Shown here: piece after piece, positions 5,354 to 5,361 of the stretch
Position numbering within the stretch: the stretch's first letter is position 1
How the letters are laid out: each line of letters begins with the position of its first letter
From: BOG-908 sp964247675
Lineage (GTDB): Bacteria > Pseudomonadota > Alphaproteobacteria > Acetobacterales > Acetobacteraceae
DNA: 5,361 nucleotides
Assembly: GCA_964247675.1 (NCBI GenBank)
Contig: CAXTVW010000205.1
Coordinates: forward strand, 1-5,361
Direction of reading: 5' to 3'
Notes under the pieces: model-generated
Seen by the model: the letters and a program-made list of their open reading frames with translations, nothing else
Database searches by the model: none
What the model was told of the DNA's origin: nothing
Made by a program: the position numbers and the translations under genes

Positions 5354-5361
5354 GTGAAAAA
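5354..5361 (+). CDS. Possible start of the next gene, cut by the window edge
   Basis: One base after the DUF2125 stop, GTG AAA AA could open a new frame (Met-Lys-Lys or Met-Lys-Asn). Lys-rich starts often precede signal peptides. Only eight bases are visible, so this is a hint from spacing and start codon alone. Confidence 0.2.

Overview
The window looks like chromosomal DNA from a high-GC alphaproteobacterium, most likely Acetobacteraceae of the Gluconacetobacter/Komagataeibacter type. Two things suggest this. The gene order (MJ0042-type zinc-ribbon gene divergent from ftsE, then ftsX, a YdcF-type gene, an acyltransferase and a DUF2125 gene) is familiar from alphaproteobacteria. The AT-rich palindromic repeat at 350-529 also resembles intergenic repeats I recall from acetic acid bacteria. 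The genus is an inference and no search was run.

Layout: positions 1-204 hold the 3' end of an L,D-transpeptidase (YkuD) gene on the + strand. A gene-free stretch (205-547) follows, most of it a 180-bp hairpin-forming repeat with perfect 45-bp arms. On the - strand, 548-952 encodes a small zinc-ribbon protein with one membrane segment, convergent with the transpeptidase gene. A 93-bp divergent spacer leads to a + strand cluster: ftsE (1046-1732), ftsX (1853-2677), a YdcF/DUF218 protein (2674-3276) and a PlsC-type acyltransferase (3273-4070). The last three genes are joined by 4-bp ATGA overlaps. ftsE and ftsX are instead separated by 120 bp, filled by what looks like a diverged, internally deleted copy of the same repeat. 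A 238-bp spacer (4071-4308) precedes a DUF2125 protein (4309-5352), and another gene may start at 5354.

Functionally this is a cell-envelope neighbourhood. FtsEX is the ABC-type complex that controls peptidoglycan hydrolysis at division, the transpeptidase cross-links peptidoglycan, YdcF-type proteins are linked to envelope metabolism, and PlsC makes phosphatidic acid. No phage, transposase, CRISPR, tRNA or rRNA was seen. The genes are ordinary. The unusual content is the repeat family, its placement against the ftsX start codon, and a small cluster of DnaA-box-like 9-mers around the end of the acyltransferase gene.
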